Assembly: GCA_028713205.1 (NCBI GenBank)
Contig: JAQTOZ010000008.1
Location: 1 to 34,165, forward strand
Origin: Candidatus Omnitrophota bacterium
GTDB lineage: Bacteria > Omnitrophota > Omnitrophia > Omnitrophales > Aquincolibacteriaceae
Reading direction: 5' to 3'
Length of the DNA: 34,165 nt
Shown here piece by piece: positions 8,613 through 16,892 of the stretch. Under the pieces are notes generated by a model. It did no database searches. It saw nothing but the letters and a program-made list of their open reading frames with translations, and was not told where the DNA came from. Within the stretch, counting starts at the first letter, position 1. Every line of letters begins with the position of its first letter. The position numbers were made by a program, and so were the translations under genes.

Positions 8613-8876
8613 TTATTGCGCCTGAGTCCCGGTCCCTTTCCCGGCCACTCCACCTTTCTTCATTCCCTGCATTTTCATTTTCATGTTCTTCTTTGCGGTC
8701 GCCCCCTCTTTCTTCGCCATACCGGGAGGAGTGCTCTTCCCACCCCAACCCTTTTTCTCCCCTTTACCCCAACCGGAAGGAATATTCCCACCCTGTTTGG
8801 CAAAAGCAAGTTGGCTGCCGAAAACCAGTGACAAACCGACCAGAAGAATCACCAAAAGCCTCATTTTGTTGCTCAC
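8613..8876 (-). CDS. small exported Gly/Lys/Met-rich protein
   Basis: An 87-residue protein with a clear signal peptide (MRLLVILLVGLSLVFG...AFA). The mature chain of about 60 residues is low in complexity and rich in Gly, Lys and Met (KGEKKGWGGK, MKMKMQGMKKGG). No Cys and no known domain. The proposed start is GTG at 8876, with GGGAAG just upstream; the ATG four codons on (8864) is an alternative. A hairpin terminator follows 33 bases after the stop, so it is a self-contained unit. Small basic exported peptides of this kind have been annotated in several uncultured lineages without function. Metal binding through Met/Gly, or cell-surface charge neutralisation, would be guesses. Confidence 0.75.
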   Translation of the reverse strand: MSNKMRLLVILLVGLSLVFGSQLAFAKQGGNIPSGWGKGEKKGWGGKSTPPGMAKKEGATAKKNMKMKMQGMKKGGVAGKGTGTQAQ

Positions 8877-8927
8877 AATTCTTCCCTTTTTCGAATACTC
8901 TTATGGTTTCAACAACGCTCACAGTCT

Positions 8928-9290
8928 TTACGAAATCGCATCGCCCGCCACGTTGCTTGTGACCGGAGTCAAAAGCAAACTGAATGGGAAAAACACAAAC
9001 CACCAATTGGTCCTGCTGGACTGAACAATACGGACCTTGGAAGCCCCTTCGCTTTTGGCGGCAGCCGTAAAGTCGGAAACTGTTTTCTCCAGACTTGCGT
9101 CGCCCCACAGAGGTTTTTTGCCCAGCATCAGATGGACCGCCATGTTCGAGGTGTTCAAATGTCCGAGTTCCTTACCGTCGCAGGATCCTACCCCGTTCCA
9201 ATCCTTGGCAACAATCGTGCTACTGCAGCCGGATACCAGAATCACCGTCAGCATCAAACACAAAAATTTAAATGACAATGATCGAGTCAT
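8928..9290 (-). CDS. small lipoprotein, function unknown
   Basis: A 120-residue protein with a lipoprotein signal peptide: basic start, hydrophobic core and lipobox VSGC with the lipidated Cys at position 22. The mature part contains LWGDASLEKTV, a helix with KSEGASKVRIVQ, and a hydrophobic NWWFVFFPFSLLL segment near the C-terminus that may touch the membrane. The pattern resembles small TRL-like or WxGDASLE lipoproteins, but no named family can be asserted. The start is firm because GGAGGAGATA directly precedes the ATG. It is 51 bases upstream of the small Gly/Lys-rich protein and probably co-transcribed from the promoter at 9389. Confidence 0.85.
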   Translation of the reverse strand: MTRSLSFKFLCLMLTVILVSGCSSTIVAKDWNGVGSCDGKELGHLNTSNMAVHLMLGKKPLWGDASLEKTVSDFTAAAKSEGASKVRIVQSSRTNWWFVFFPFSLLLTPVTSNVAGDAIS

Positions 9291-9340
9291 TATCTCCTCC
9301 TTGATGTTAGTTCAGTTCCCTGACACGGTTCGAAATATCC

Positions 9341-9374
9341 GTTTCGACCTGCCGATACTAGGGCCGGTCGAAAC
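9341..9374. repeat. inverted repeat in lipoprotein leader
   Basis: GTTTCGACC (9341-9349) and GGTCGAAAC (9366-9374) are exact reverse complements separated by 16 bases. They lie between the putative -10 box and the lipoprotein start, so they could be an RNA hairpin in the leader or an operator. No T-run follows on the minus strand. Confidence 0.5.
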
Positions 9375-9388
9375 TGAGGTATTTTAGC

Positions 9389-9394
9389 ATTATA
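9389..9394 (-). promoter_or_regulatory. putative -10 box for the lipoprotein
   Basis: A perfect TATAAT on the minus strand, about 95 bases upstream of the lipoprotein start. No convincing -35 hexamer is visible at 16-18 bases. The rest of the gap 9395-9655 shows an open frame of 70 codons (9403-9615, minus) without a ribosome-binding site or recognisable features, so the gap is left without a gene. Confidence 0.4.
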
Positions 9395-9655
9395 TTTTTC
9401 GATCAATAGTCCAAAGTACCAACAGGAGCAGCTTCTGCATAGAAGGGGGTACCGAAAATCAAAAAAAAGGGGAATTTAGTCAATCCTCGTCGCTGACTTA
9501 ATCCCAAAAGACAGGAAGCAAAACGGGGAGCGTTGTTTGAGACATACAAGCAACGGACAGCCGACGTCGTTTTTGCGGGAATCAAAGGCCGGATCAGGTT
9601 CTCCGAATCAAGCATGACGATGGCCCCATTCCCGCCGCGTTAAGCAACCGTGAGG

Positions 9656-11170
9656 TCATTCGTTCGGCAAATGCTTTTTCCCGAGTCCCGCCGGTTCAAG
9701 ATTAAAAACAATCGTCTTCAGTTGAGTCAACTCCTCGATACTGTAGCCAATCCCTTCCCGGCCGATCCCGGAATTCCGGACACCGCCGAAAGGAAAATAG
9801 CCCACACCGTGCCGTGGTAAATCGTTGATGGTCACCCCGCCCACCTCGAGGTGCTTGGCCAGCTTCCACATGCGGTAATAATTGTTCGTAAACACACACG
9901 AATCCAAACCATAGTGGGGACGCGCCGCAATGGCCATCGCATCGTCCTCGTCTTTGACACGGATCACGGACACGACGGGTCCGAAAGTTTCTTCCGAGGC
10001 AATTCTGGCATCACGCGAAACATGATCCAGCAAAGTCGGCTGAATATACGTACCGCACCGTTTTCCGCCGGCAAGAACCTTGGCGCCTTTTTGACGGGCA
10101 TCCTCGATCAGTGACAACACACGTTCCGCCGCGGCTTCATTGATCAGAGGCCCCACTTTCGTTTCTTTTGCCTGCGGGCCGCCGCCGGGCCACTGCTGCA
10201 TGTTTTTTTGCATACGCTCGATGAGTGCGTCTGCCACTTTCTCGACGACCAGGACCGAGCTGATGGCATCGCAGCGCTGCCCGGCATTTTTCAAGGAGCC
10301 TTCGACACATCTCTGGGCGGCAAGATCCAAATCGCAATCTTCCAAAACGATCGCGACCCCTTTCCCGCCGAGTTCCAGATGAAGCTTCTTAAGACCCGCC
10401 GTCTTGGCAATATGCTGGCCGATCTCCGTCGAACCCGTAAAGCTCACCAAATGCACTCGCGGATCCGCAACCAGCATATCTCCCACCTGACTGGAACCGG
10501 TAATCACATTGATCGAACCTCGAGGGAACCCGGCCTCTTCAAGCAATCGCACAAAACAAAGCAGCGTCAAGGGCACGGCACTGGCCGGCTTCGCCACGAC
10601 CGTGTTCCCGGCCAGGAGCGCGGGGACAATCTTGGCTGCCGGAATATACAATGGATAATTAAAAGGGGTAATCGCTGCAATCACGCCGACGGGTTCATGC
10701 ATGACGATCCCGATCTTGCCGATGGTATCGTGCGACCAATCGCCCGGGACATATTCGCCGGTGATTTTCTTGCCCTCCTGCATGGTCATGCGCAGACGCT
10801 CTTTGGTTGCCTCGATTTCCCCGTGCGCTTCGTGTGCGGGCTTGCCCGCCTCCCATAGCAGAAGATATTTGAAAAAATCGCTGTATTCGCCCAAAAGTTC
10901 ACGCACGCGGCCGAAAAGCGTGATCCTCTCAATGGCGGCAATCTCCCGGATACGGGGCTGGGCGGTGTCGGCCGAAGCGATGGCTTCAGCAATTTCCGCC
11001 GGTGAAACCTTCGGCAAACGCGCGACCCGATGGCCGTCGACGGGACTCGTGACGAAAAACTCAGCTGTGCCGGCCGGCCAAACCCAACGTCCGCCGATTA
11101 AATTTTTTGCCTGCCACACTTTGTCCGAATCGATTTCAATCACATTTTGAAATATTTTAGGAATATCCAT
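9656..11170 (-). CDS. aldehyde dehydrogenase family protein, GapN-like
   Basis: NAD(P)-dependent oxidation of an aldehyde to the acid. The 504-residue protein has all family landmarks: TPFNYP (168-173, with the oxyanion Asn171), the nucleotide-binding FTGSTEIG (244-251), the general base E266 in LELGGKG, the catalytic C300 in NAGQRC, EETFGPV, and FPFGGVRNSGIGREG near the end. The C-terminal YSIEELTQLKTIVFNL and the INDLPRHG stretch recall non-phosphorylating glyceraldehyde-3-phosphate dehydrogenases (GapN) and lactaldehyde dehydrogenases. GapN would bypass ATP-forming GAPDH and make NADPH. Substrate is inferred. The ATG at 11170 follows AGAGGGGGCAGGAT; a start nine codons upstream is less likely. 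Confidence 0.93.
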   Translation of the reverse strand: MDIPKIFQNVIEIDSDKVWQAKNLIGGRWVWPAGTAEFFVTSPVDGHRVARLPKVSPAEIAEAIASADTAQPRIREIAAIERITLFGRVRELLGEYSDFFKYLLLWEAGKPAHEAHGEIEATKERLRMTMQEGKKITGEYVPGDWSHDTIGKIGIVMHEPVGVIAAITPFNYPLYIPAAKIVPALLAGNTVVAKPASAVPLTLLCFVRLLEEAGFPRGSINVITGSSQVGDMLVADPRVHLVSFTGSTEIGQHIAKTAGLKKLHLELGGKGVAIVLEDCDLDLAAQRCVEGSLKNAGQRCDAISSVLVVEKVADALIERMQKNMQQWPGGGPQAKETKVGPLINEAAAERVLSLIEDARQKGAKVLAGGKRCGTYIQPTLLDHVSRDARIASEETFGPVVSVIRVKDEDDAMAIAARPHYGLDSCVFTNNYYRMWKLAKHLEVGGVTINDLPRHGVGYFPFGGVRNSGIGREGIGYSIEELTQLKTIVFNLEPAGLGKKHLPNE

Positions 11171-11217
11171 ATCCTGCCCCCTCTGGTTTTCATGCATAAA
11201 TTCGCCCCGTCCCTCTT

Positions 11218-11236
11218 AAAGGGGCCTGCCCCCTTT
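11218..11236. repeat. short hairpin between the GH5-like and aldehyde dehydrogenase genes
   Basis: AAAGGGG (11218-11224) and CCCCTTT (11230-11236) can pair around a five-base loop. No T-run follows on the minus strand, so it is more likely an mRNA structure in the leader of the aldehyde dehydrogenase than a terminator. Confidence 0.35.
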
Positions 11237-11317
11237 GGGCTACGTGCATCTATTATAAACTTGGGGCGGCCCTTTTCTGAAATATTAATCCGGTAATCCG
11301 GCTCTCTCGTACGAGGG

Positions 11318-12931
11318 TCAGTGGATTAAAAAATCGTCCAGAAAAATGACCTGCTTTTCGTCCGACTCATTGGCAAAACCGACTTGTTCGAGGAATCCGA
11401 TGTCTCCCTCCCGAATACCGAGATCTTTAAAGCTCACGCGATACCCCTTCCAGCGTTTCGCTTTGATCCGGACCGGACAACGGAACTCCTTGTCGCCCTG
11501 CCGGGCCACAAGCGTCAGCTCTCCGCCCTGAATCAGTTTGGCCTGAAAAACCAATCCGTCCGCGGCCGTAACGCCGCTATCCCGCCAATGCACCGGAATC
11601 ACCGAATGCAGCATGCTTTGTCCGGGCTCTAAAATCAAGCGCGCCGCAATCGTCGAGCCGGTGCCCCACGCAATATCCTTTTTTTGCCCGACGATCGTCC
11701 CGGACCCGTTCCAGCGTTTTGAGATGCCGGGTTTCGTCTTTTGAGGATCCAGGGCCAGGTTCTCTTTCCCGTTTTTGGGAAGACTTGCGGCGTCCAGCGT
11801 CTCGAAAGAATCGATCCCCGAGGCCAAATCACGCAGGGCCCAATAATAAGGTGTCGGCCGGTCCGCATGCCGATGATCAAAGAGCAGCAATTCGTCCGCG
11901 GAACCGTTGGAAGAACCGACGCGCCAAACATAAAACGACTTGAGGTCCGGAACGGCCGCCGTCGCCAGGCCTTCGTAATCGTAGACCGCGTCATAATCAT
12001 AAAGCGCCGGCGTATGGTCCGCGGTCGGCGACCACTGCGTCCTGATTTTGGCATAATCGAAGTCGACTTTGCGCGCGGCCTCCAGGAGTTTGAAGTTAAA
12101 CGCCACTTCCGTACGGATCTTGGCGCGTCCGGGATACCATGGGCAGGCGGCCATGAGCATTTGCAGATTTTGGGCCGCGACCGGATCCAGATAATTATTC
12201 CAAAGCACCGTCAAATCCATCTTACCGGTGTTCTCCCACATGTAACGTTCAAAGCCGACATCGCAGCTGGCGTTGCCGATGATCAAGAATTGCGGAGCGC
12301 GGATTTCCCGCAAGTGCTCCCAGACGGCCTTGACGATTTCATAGGTGCCTTCCCAGCGCTGATCGAACTCCCCGCGCGCGAATTTGAAATAACGTTTTGT
12401 GGCCGAAACCGGTTCATTGAGGATGTTGTATCCGGCAATGCACGGATACGATCGAGTGGCATCGATCCAGCGATTCAGGAATGAAATCTGATGCGCGCGA
12501 ATCGAAGCAACGGTCAAGGCCGAGGTGGCCGATTCAAAACCGGGCTTTTGCAGCAGCCAGTCCGGCATGCTCCAGTTGCCCTTGGCGCTCCAGTAAGAAC
12601 AATGGTTCGAAAGAATGACGGATATTTTATGTTTCTCACAAAACCTGAGCACCGGCGCCAGGCGCTTTGAAATAAAGTATTCGTCCACCTTCCCCTCCGC
12701 CGGCTCCCACTGCCCCCACGGCAGGCAAATCATGACCGTACGGATACGGTCCTCCGAAAACCTTTTGAAATCCGAGAGGGCCGGCTTGGGGTACTCCCAT
12801 TTCGAGCGGTTGTATTTGATCCCGACCTGGGCCGCATCGAGAGGCATCCCATTCGAAAGCATCGCGGACAGAATAAAAACCACCAAGATAAAATTCCGGC
12901 AACGCGGATTCATGTTCTTCGGTTGTTTCAT
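11318..12931 (-). CDS. exported glycoside hydrolase family 5-like protein
   Basis: A 537-residue protein with a signal peptide (RCRNFILVVFILSAMLSNG) followed by a TIM-barrel-like domain. Family-5 features are present: TVMICLPWGQWEP at strand 2, SVILSNHCSYWS, HQISFLNRWIDAT, and GYNILNEPV, in which the Glu of NEP is the acid/base. A C-terminal domain of about 130 residues looks like a carbohydrate-binding beta-sandwich and ends VIFLDDFLIH. I could not find a convincing second catalytic Glu at strand 7, where GH5 enzymes have the nucleophile; FYVWRVG at strand 8 is present. It may therefore be a divergent or inactive member. The ATG at 12931 gives a proper signal peptide; a TTG at 12961 is an alternative. 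Confidence 0.82.
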   Translation of the reverse strand: MKQPKNMNPRCRNFILVVFILSAMLSNGMPLDAAQVGIKYNRSKWEYPKPALSDFKRFSEDRIRTVMICLPWGQWEPAEGKVDEYFISKRLAPVLRFCEKHKISVILSNHCSYWSAKGNWSMPDWLLQKPGFESATSALTVASIRAHQISFLNRWIDATRSYPCIAGYNILNEPVSATKRYFKFARGEFDQRWEGTYEIVKAVWEHLREIRAPQFLIIGNASCDVGFERYMWENTGKMDLTVLWNNYLDPVAAQNLQMLMAACPWYPGRAKIRTEVAFNFKLLEAARKVDFDYAKIRTQWSPTADHTPALYDYDAVYDYEGLATAAVPDLKSFYVWRVGSSNGSADELLLFDHRHADRPTPYYWALRDLASGIDSFETLDAASLPKNGKENLALDPQKTKPGISKRWNGSGTIVGQKKDIAWGTGSTIAARLILEPGQSMLHSVIPVHWRDSGVTAADGLVFQAKLIQGGELTLVARQGDKEFRCPVRIKAKRWKGYRVSFKDLGIREGDIGFLEQVGFANESDEKQVIFLDDFLIH

Positions 12932-13029
12932 ATCTGAGGCACCCGGCCAAATCGTGGACAACTCAAAAACCTTCTTTCTTCAATTTCCCTTTCGAATATT
13001 GCAATGCAGGATGAGCCATCATCCCGGGC

Positions 13030-14295
13030 TTACTTCACGAGCAGGATTTTATCCTGGGGCGCGCCGCAAATCGGACAATACGACGGTTTCTGATCGGCCT
13101 TGATCGTATAGCCGCACGAACTGCAGGTGTAGTACTCCGCCGGAGGAATGTCTTTCTGCTGCAGGTAATTTGCCCGGGCGTCTTCCAATAATTTTTTGTG
13201 GACTTTTTCCGCCTCGAGCGCATCCAGAAACGCGTACTTGGCCAGGCCGTGCCGCTTCTCCCGGGCATATTGCATAGTCTGCGGGTACAGGGTTTCAACT
13301 TCGTAGGTCTCGTTTCGAAGACTGTCCTCAAGGTTGCTCCCGACCGATCCCTTTTGACCCAAAACATAATAATGATTTTTTGCGTGGTAAAACTCCGATT
13401 CGGAAAGCGCCGAGAACAGCTTGGCAAGCCCCGCGAGCCCCTTGTCCTTCGCCTGTTCCGCAAACAGGCGGTATTTAAAATGAGCGGCCATTTCATTTTG
13501 ATAGGCTTGCTGCAAATATTGCGCCAGAGTCGCATCGGCAAGTTCAGTCTGATAAGCCTGGTCTTCAAGACCGATGGTCGCGTGCGACAACCGTTTTGAG
13601 TGATCGAATTCAAAACGGACGATATGATACCGGGCCTTCTTCTCATCAACCTGCTTGTCGACCGCTTCGATCCTCGCACCGCCCCCGCCCGACACAATGA
13701 TCGGAATATCGTCGATGGCATCCTCGAAATAGGAATGCACGTGGCCGCAAATCAAATAGCGGATCCTCTGCCGGTGAGGAGTGTAGATTTCGCGGAAAGG
13801 CTCCCATTGCTCACGGGAAAGACTGTTGCGCGTAAATGAGTTCGGCGGCGGGATATGAAACAGGATGACGACATTCTCATTCGGATATGTCGCGAGGGCA
13901 TGGCGGCAGAGCTCCAAGGCTTCGAAGCTGAACTCCCTTTTCGAATTGTCCAGGATAATAAATAAAATATCATCATTAAACAAAACGTAATTTCGCCTGC
14001 CGAAATAGGAATCAAAATATTCCGTATCGTGATTGCCGCAAATGGCAAACACCGGATTGGGGGCGAGCATCTCGATAAACTCGCTGACGTTTTCGTACAA
14101 CGGCTTCGATCCGAGCGGAACAAGGTCCCCGACGATAATACTGAAATCGACCGGCCTTGCATGCAAGGCCCTGGCAAAAATACTCATCGTCGCCGCCCCC
14201 AACCCGTCACAACCCGGATCTCCGATAATCGAAAAACTGCTGAAGGGAACGAGACGCAACGCTTGCTCTTGAATTTTGATCAATCCGTTTTTCAT
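13030..14295 (-). CDS. metallophosphoesterase-rubrerythrin-rubredoxin fusion protein
   Basis: A 421-residue fusion. Residues 20-240 form a calcineurin-like phosphoesterase: GDPG (D26), GDLVP (D57), GNHD (88-90), H147 in FHIPP and GHVH (184-187). The first motif lacks the usual D-x-H histidine. Residues 250-380 form a rubrerythrin four-helix bundle with every di-iron ligand: E268, E301 and H304, E329 and E332, E363 and H366. Residues 391-414 form a rubredoxin knuckle (CSSCGY and CPICGAP). Rubrerythrins reduce peroxide with electrons passed through the rubredoxin site. Joining this to a phosphoesterase is unusual. No signal peptide, so cytoplasmic. The ATG at 14295 has AAGG six bases upstream. 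Confidence 0.93.
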   Translation of the reverse strand: MKNGLIKIQEQALRLVPFSSFSIIGDPGCDGLGAATMSIFARALHARPVDFSIIVGDLVPLGSKPLYENVSEFIEMLAPNPVFAICGNHDTEYFDSYFGRRNYVLFNDDILFIILDNSKREFSFEALELCRHALATYPNENVVILFHIPPPNSFTRNSLSREQWEPFREIYTPHRQRIRYLICGHVHSYFEDAIDDIPIIVSGGGGARIEAVDKQVDEKKARYHIVRFEFDHSKRLSHATIGLEDQAYQTELADATLAQYLQQAYQNEMAAHFKYRLFAEQAKDKGLAGLAKLFSALSESEFYHAKNHYYVLGQKGSVGSNLEDSLRNETYEVETLYPQTMQYAREKRHGLAKYAFLDALEAEKVHKKLLEDARANYLQQKDIPPAEYYTCSSCGYTIKADQKPSYCPICGAPQDKILLVK

Positions 14296-14564
14296 CAGAC
14301 CTTTTGTGGAGCGGACAGCAATGGGTTTCTCTGCTTCGGTGGAGAACAGGCTACACTTTCCGGAGAAAGTTATCAAACAAAAACCTTATGATCCCGATAG
14401 ATTTCGGCCGGATGAATTTTGGCGGGAGCGGGCGTCTTCGTGGCTATCATGCGCACGGTCATCTTGATCGAAGGACACCAGGATATGGTCATTGCCTACC
14501 GGCAGGTCTCGCGGCACTGAAGCTCCTTTGAGATCCGTGATGGAAATGCCGGACACAAACCGGA

Positions 14565-15191
14565 TCAGAATTTCTCGCCCAAACTTCTTGCCAGGGCACA
14601 GGCCGTTTCTATCTTTTGGTCCCGCACCTGAGGACCTGACGCATCCATCGGCTGGCTGTTCACGAAGGCAATGTCCTCGACCCCGACAAAAGTAAAGATT
14701 GTTTTCAAATAAGGTTCCTGATGATCAAAGGCCCGTGTCTCCGCCGAACGATAATCACCGCCGCGGCTGGTCACAATGACCATTTTCCGGTTTTTCACAA
14801 GACCCTCGACACCGTTCGCGGTGTAGCGAAACAGATATTTCGGCTGCACGATAATATCGAGATAATGCTTGAGGACATACGGAATGCTGAAATTCCACAT
14901 CGGCGCGGTGATCAGATATCCGTCTGCCGAAAGAAATTTATTGATATGCCCGATAATGTCGTCCCAGGCCTCCTTTAAATTTCCAGGCAGGTCTTTGCCG
15001 CTGAGGAGCACATATTTTCCGTCCACCCTTTCTATGGTCAGGGGCGGGAGGGCTTCTTTAAAGAGATGCAACTCTTCCAGGGTCCAGTCATGATGCGCCG
15101 GGGTGAATGCCTCCAGAAAAGCATTGGACACCCTTAAGGTTTGCGACTCGTCCTCGCGCGGTGTCGCAATGATATGCAATAATTTTTTCAT
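14565..15191 (-). CDS. FMN-dependent NADH-azoreductase/flavodoxin-fold quinone reductase (AzoR family)
   Basis: A 208-residue flavodoxin-like fold protein that would carry FMN and transfer two electrons from NAD(P)H to quinones, azo or nitro compounds. Seen: the phosphate-binding loop at the N-terminus (HIIATPREDESQT), APMWNFSIPYVLKHYLD (the FMN contact PMWNF and following helix), FRYTANGVEGL, and the second FMN loop VTSRGGDY. These match AzoR/ModB-type enzymes in order and spacing. AGAGGAGATATCCG precedes the ATG, making the start firm. It lies 59 bases after the pterin dehydratase gene in a leftward redox run. The native substrate is unknown; quinone detoxification is the usual role. Confidence 0.93.
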   Translation of the reverse strand: MKKLLHIIATPREDESQTLRVSNAFLEAFTPAHHDWTLEELHLFKEALPPLTIERVDGKYVLLSGKDLPGNLKEAWDDIIGHINKFLSADGYLITAPMWNFSIPYVLKHYLDIIVQPKYLFRYTANGVEGLVKNRKMVIVTSRGGDYRSAETRAFDHQEPYLKTIFTFVGVEDIAFVNSQPMDASGPQVRDQKIETACALARSLGEKF

Positions 15192-15250
15192 CGGATATCT
15201 CCTCTTTGGTTTTTATCCGCGCCGCCGAACTGTCTCAGCGCGGCTTTTGT

Positions 15251-15595
15251 CTATAAAAGACGGTTGATCTTGGCGGCACAGATAAAATCATTGTCCGAAA
15301 GTCCGCCGATCGCGTGCGTCGAATAACGGACGCTGCAGGTCTTGTAACCGAACTCGATCCGGGGATGATGGTCTTCATGGACGGCGATCCAAACCACGGC
15401 ATTCACGAACGAAACCGTTTCGGCGTAATTTTTAAAGGTAAAAGTCTTGACGATCTCCCCGTTTTCATACCGCCACCCCGGAAGCTCCTTCAAATGCTCC
15501 AGGATCTCGGTTTCGCTCTTCGGACGCGTACTGCCCGAACAAGGTCCGCACTTTCTTGCCGCCAATTCCGTGTGGGAAACATTCGTGCTATTCAT
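15251..15595 (-). CDS. pterin-4a-carbinolamine dehydratase family protein
   Basis: A 114-residue protein with the PCD signature HEDHHPRIEF (H76 and H77), the later THAIGGLSDND (H94, D101) and W41. It dehydrates 4a-hydroxytetrahydropterin in tetrahydrobiopterin recycling, but in bacteria also acts in molybdopterin handling or as a structural protein. The domain starts near residue 28; the preceding residues include a CGPC motif, not part of the family core, and may bind metal or form a disulfide. The start at 15595 is chosen because it precedes the domain by a usual length; a longer open frame extends upstream. No aromatic amino-acid hydroxylase is visible nearby. Confidence 0.9.
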   Translation of the reverse strand: MNSTNVSHTELAARKCGPCSGSTRPKSETEILEHLKELPGWRYENGEIVKTFTFKNYAETVSFVNAVVWIAVHEDHHPRIEFGYKTCSVRYSTHAIGGLSDNDFICAAKINRLL

Positions 15596-15686
15596 CGCTG
15601 CGCCTGCCTTTCTAAATCCCGTATCCTTTCCGGAAGTGCTAAGTTCCCGCTCAGCCAATGCCTTGGGCCATAGAGCGGGATTTTAT

Positions 15687-16892
15687 CTACCGGATAGTTC
15701 CGCACAGCTGCGCTTCGGAAATCGAAGCGTTTTTCAGGATGAGTTCGCGGGCCATGTCGAGCTTTCCCCAGACATTGCACAGCATCACTCCGCGGATACG
15801 GTCTTCGATCAAATAGTAAATAACACCCTTGCGGTTTTCCTCTTGCCAATCCGTTACCGTTTTGAGTCTGGCGTCAACCTCGCCCACCGCTTCATACCCG
15901 AATTCGAAAAGATCGGAGAAAAAGTAAGGCAAATAGTCATACGGCTTCGCCGCGCCCGCCATGTTTCTCCCCGCCTGTTTGCCCTGATTCAGGGCATTGT
16001 CCCAATGCTCCATGCGCACCCGTTTTCCGAGGGCCTTCGACGGAAAGAAGGCGTTGTCCCCCGCAGCGTAGATGTCGGAATTCGAAGTCTGAAGGTATTC
16101 GTTGACCACGATACCATTCTTGATTTCCAACTGCGCAGTCGCGGCGAGTGCGGTTTCAGGCTGAATCCCGATCCCGGCAATGACAATGTCCGAGGTGATT
16201 TCCACGCCTTTTTCCGTTCTCGTCAAAAACCTTTGCCCCTGGCGCGAGAACAACGCGGGCTTGTCACCGGCAAGGATCCGGACGCCTCTTTCAATGAAGT
16301 GCGCTTGAACCGCCAGGGACAAAGTTGCAGGAAAAACCAATTGGCAAAGGGAATCCTCCGGGAAAATCATGGTAACCTCAAGTCCGTTGACACACAGCGC
16401 CGCCGCCATTTCGGAACCGATAAACCCGCCGCCGATGATCACCGCAGACTTCCCGTGTGCGGCCCGGGTACGGGTCGCTTCGTAATCATCGAGAGTGCGG
16501 TAATAGCAGATTCCGTCCAAAGCGCCGCCGGGTATTGTCAGGCGACGTGGCTCTCCGCCTGTCGCCAGAAGAAGCTTATCGTAATGGTAGGCATTACCGG
16601 TATTGTCCGCGACGATCTTCCGGGAAGGATCGATACGCATCGCTGTGATGCCGAGCTTTAAATCGAGGTGATGCGCATAGTAAAAGGCAAGATCGTGGAG
16701 GAATATATCGTCCACATGTTTTTTGCCAAACCACAGTTTTTTGGTCAAGGGCGGCCGGTCATAGGGCAAAGAATCTTCCTTGCTGATAAGGAGAATCGAT
16801 CCGGCAGTGTTCATCTCCCGGATCCCCTCGATGGCGGAATCTCCGGCAAGCCCACCGCCGACGATCACAAAATTATAATTATCCCGGGCCAT
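15687..16892 (-). CDS. FAD/NAD(P)-dependent oxidoreductase (ferredoxin-reductase/AIF-like)
   Basis: A 401-residue flavoprotein of the pyridine nucleotide-disulfide oxidoreductase fold. It has the FAD dinucleotide motif VGGGLAG (11-17) and YDRPPLTK (44-51), typical of BphA4/AIF-like reductases, the NAD(P)-binding IIGGGFIGSEMA (152-163) and the late FAD motif YAAGDN. The C-terminal domain (LPYFFSDLFEFGYEAVGE) is also of the AIF/ferredoxin reductase type. There is no CxxxxC pair, so it does not act as a disulfide reductase. It could reduce a ferredoxin, rubredoxin or quinone; the rubrerythrin/rubredoxin fusion 1.4 kb downstream is an attractive electron acceptor but this is inferred. GGAGGAG precedes the ATG. 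Confidence 0.93.
   Translation of the reverse strand: MARDNYNFVIVGGGLAGDSAIEGIREMNTAGSILLISKEDSLPYDRPPLTKKLWFGKKHVDDIFLHDLAFYYAHHLDLKLGITAMRIDPSRKIVADNTGNAYHYDKLLLATGGEPRRLTIPGGALDGICYYRTLDDYEATRTRAAHGKSAVIIGGGFIGSEMAAALCVNGLEVTMIFPEDSLCQLVFPATLSLAVQAHFIERGVRILAGDKPALFSRQGQRFLTRTEKGVEITSDIVIAGIGIQPETALAATAQLEIKNGIVVNEYLQTSNSDIYAAGDNAFFPSKALGKRVRMEHWDNALNQGKQAGRNMAGAAKPYDYLPYFFSDLFEFGYEAVGEVDARLKTVTDWQEENRKGVIYYLIEDRIRGVMLCNVWGKLDMARELILKNASISEAQLCGTIR

Noticed and set aside
9403-9615. 70-codon minus-strand open frame
   Set aside because: No ribosome-binding site, no recognisable domain, and it overlaps the likely upstream promoter region of the lipoprotein.
14400-14560. About 52-codon minus-strand frame after the AzoR-type gene
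   Set aside because: Begins coding-like (a GTG start, then ISITDLKG) but turns into low-complexity sequence and has no ribosome-binding site or family match; probably chance.
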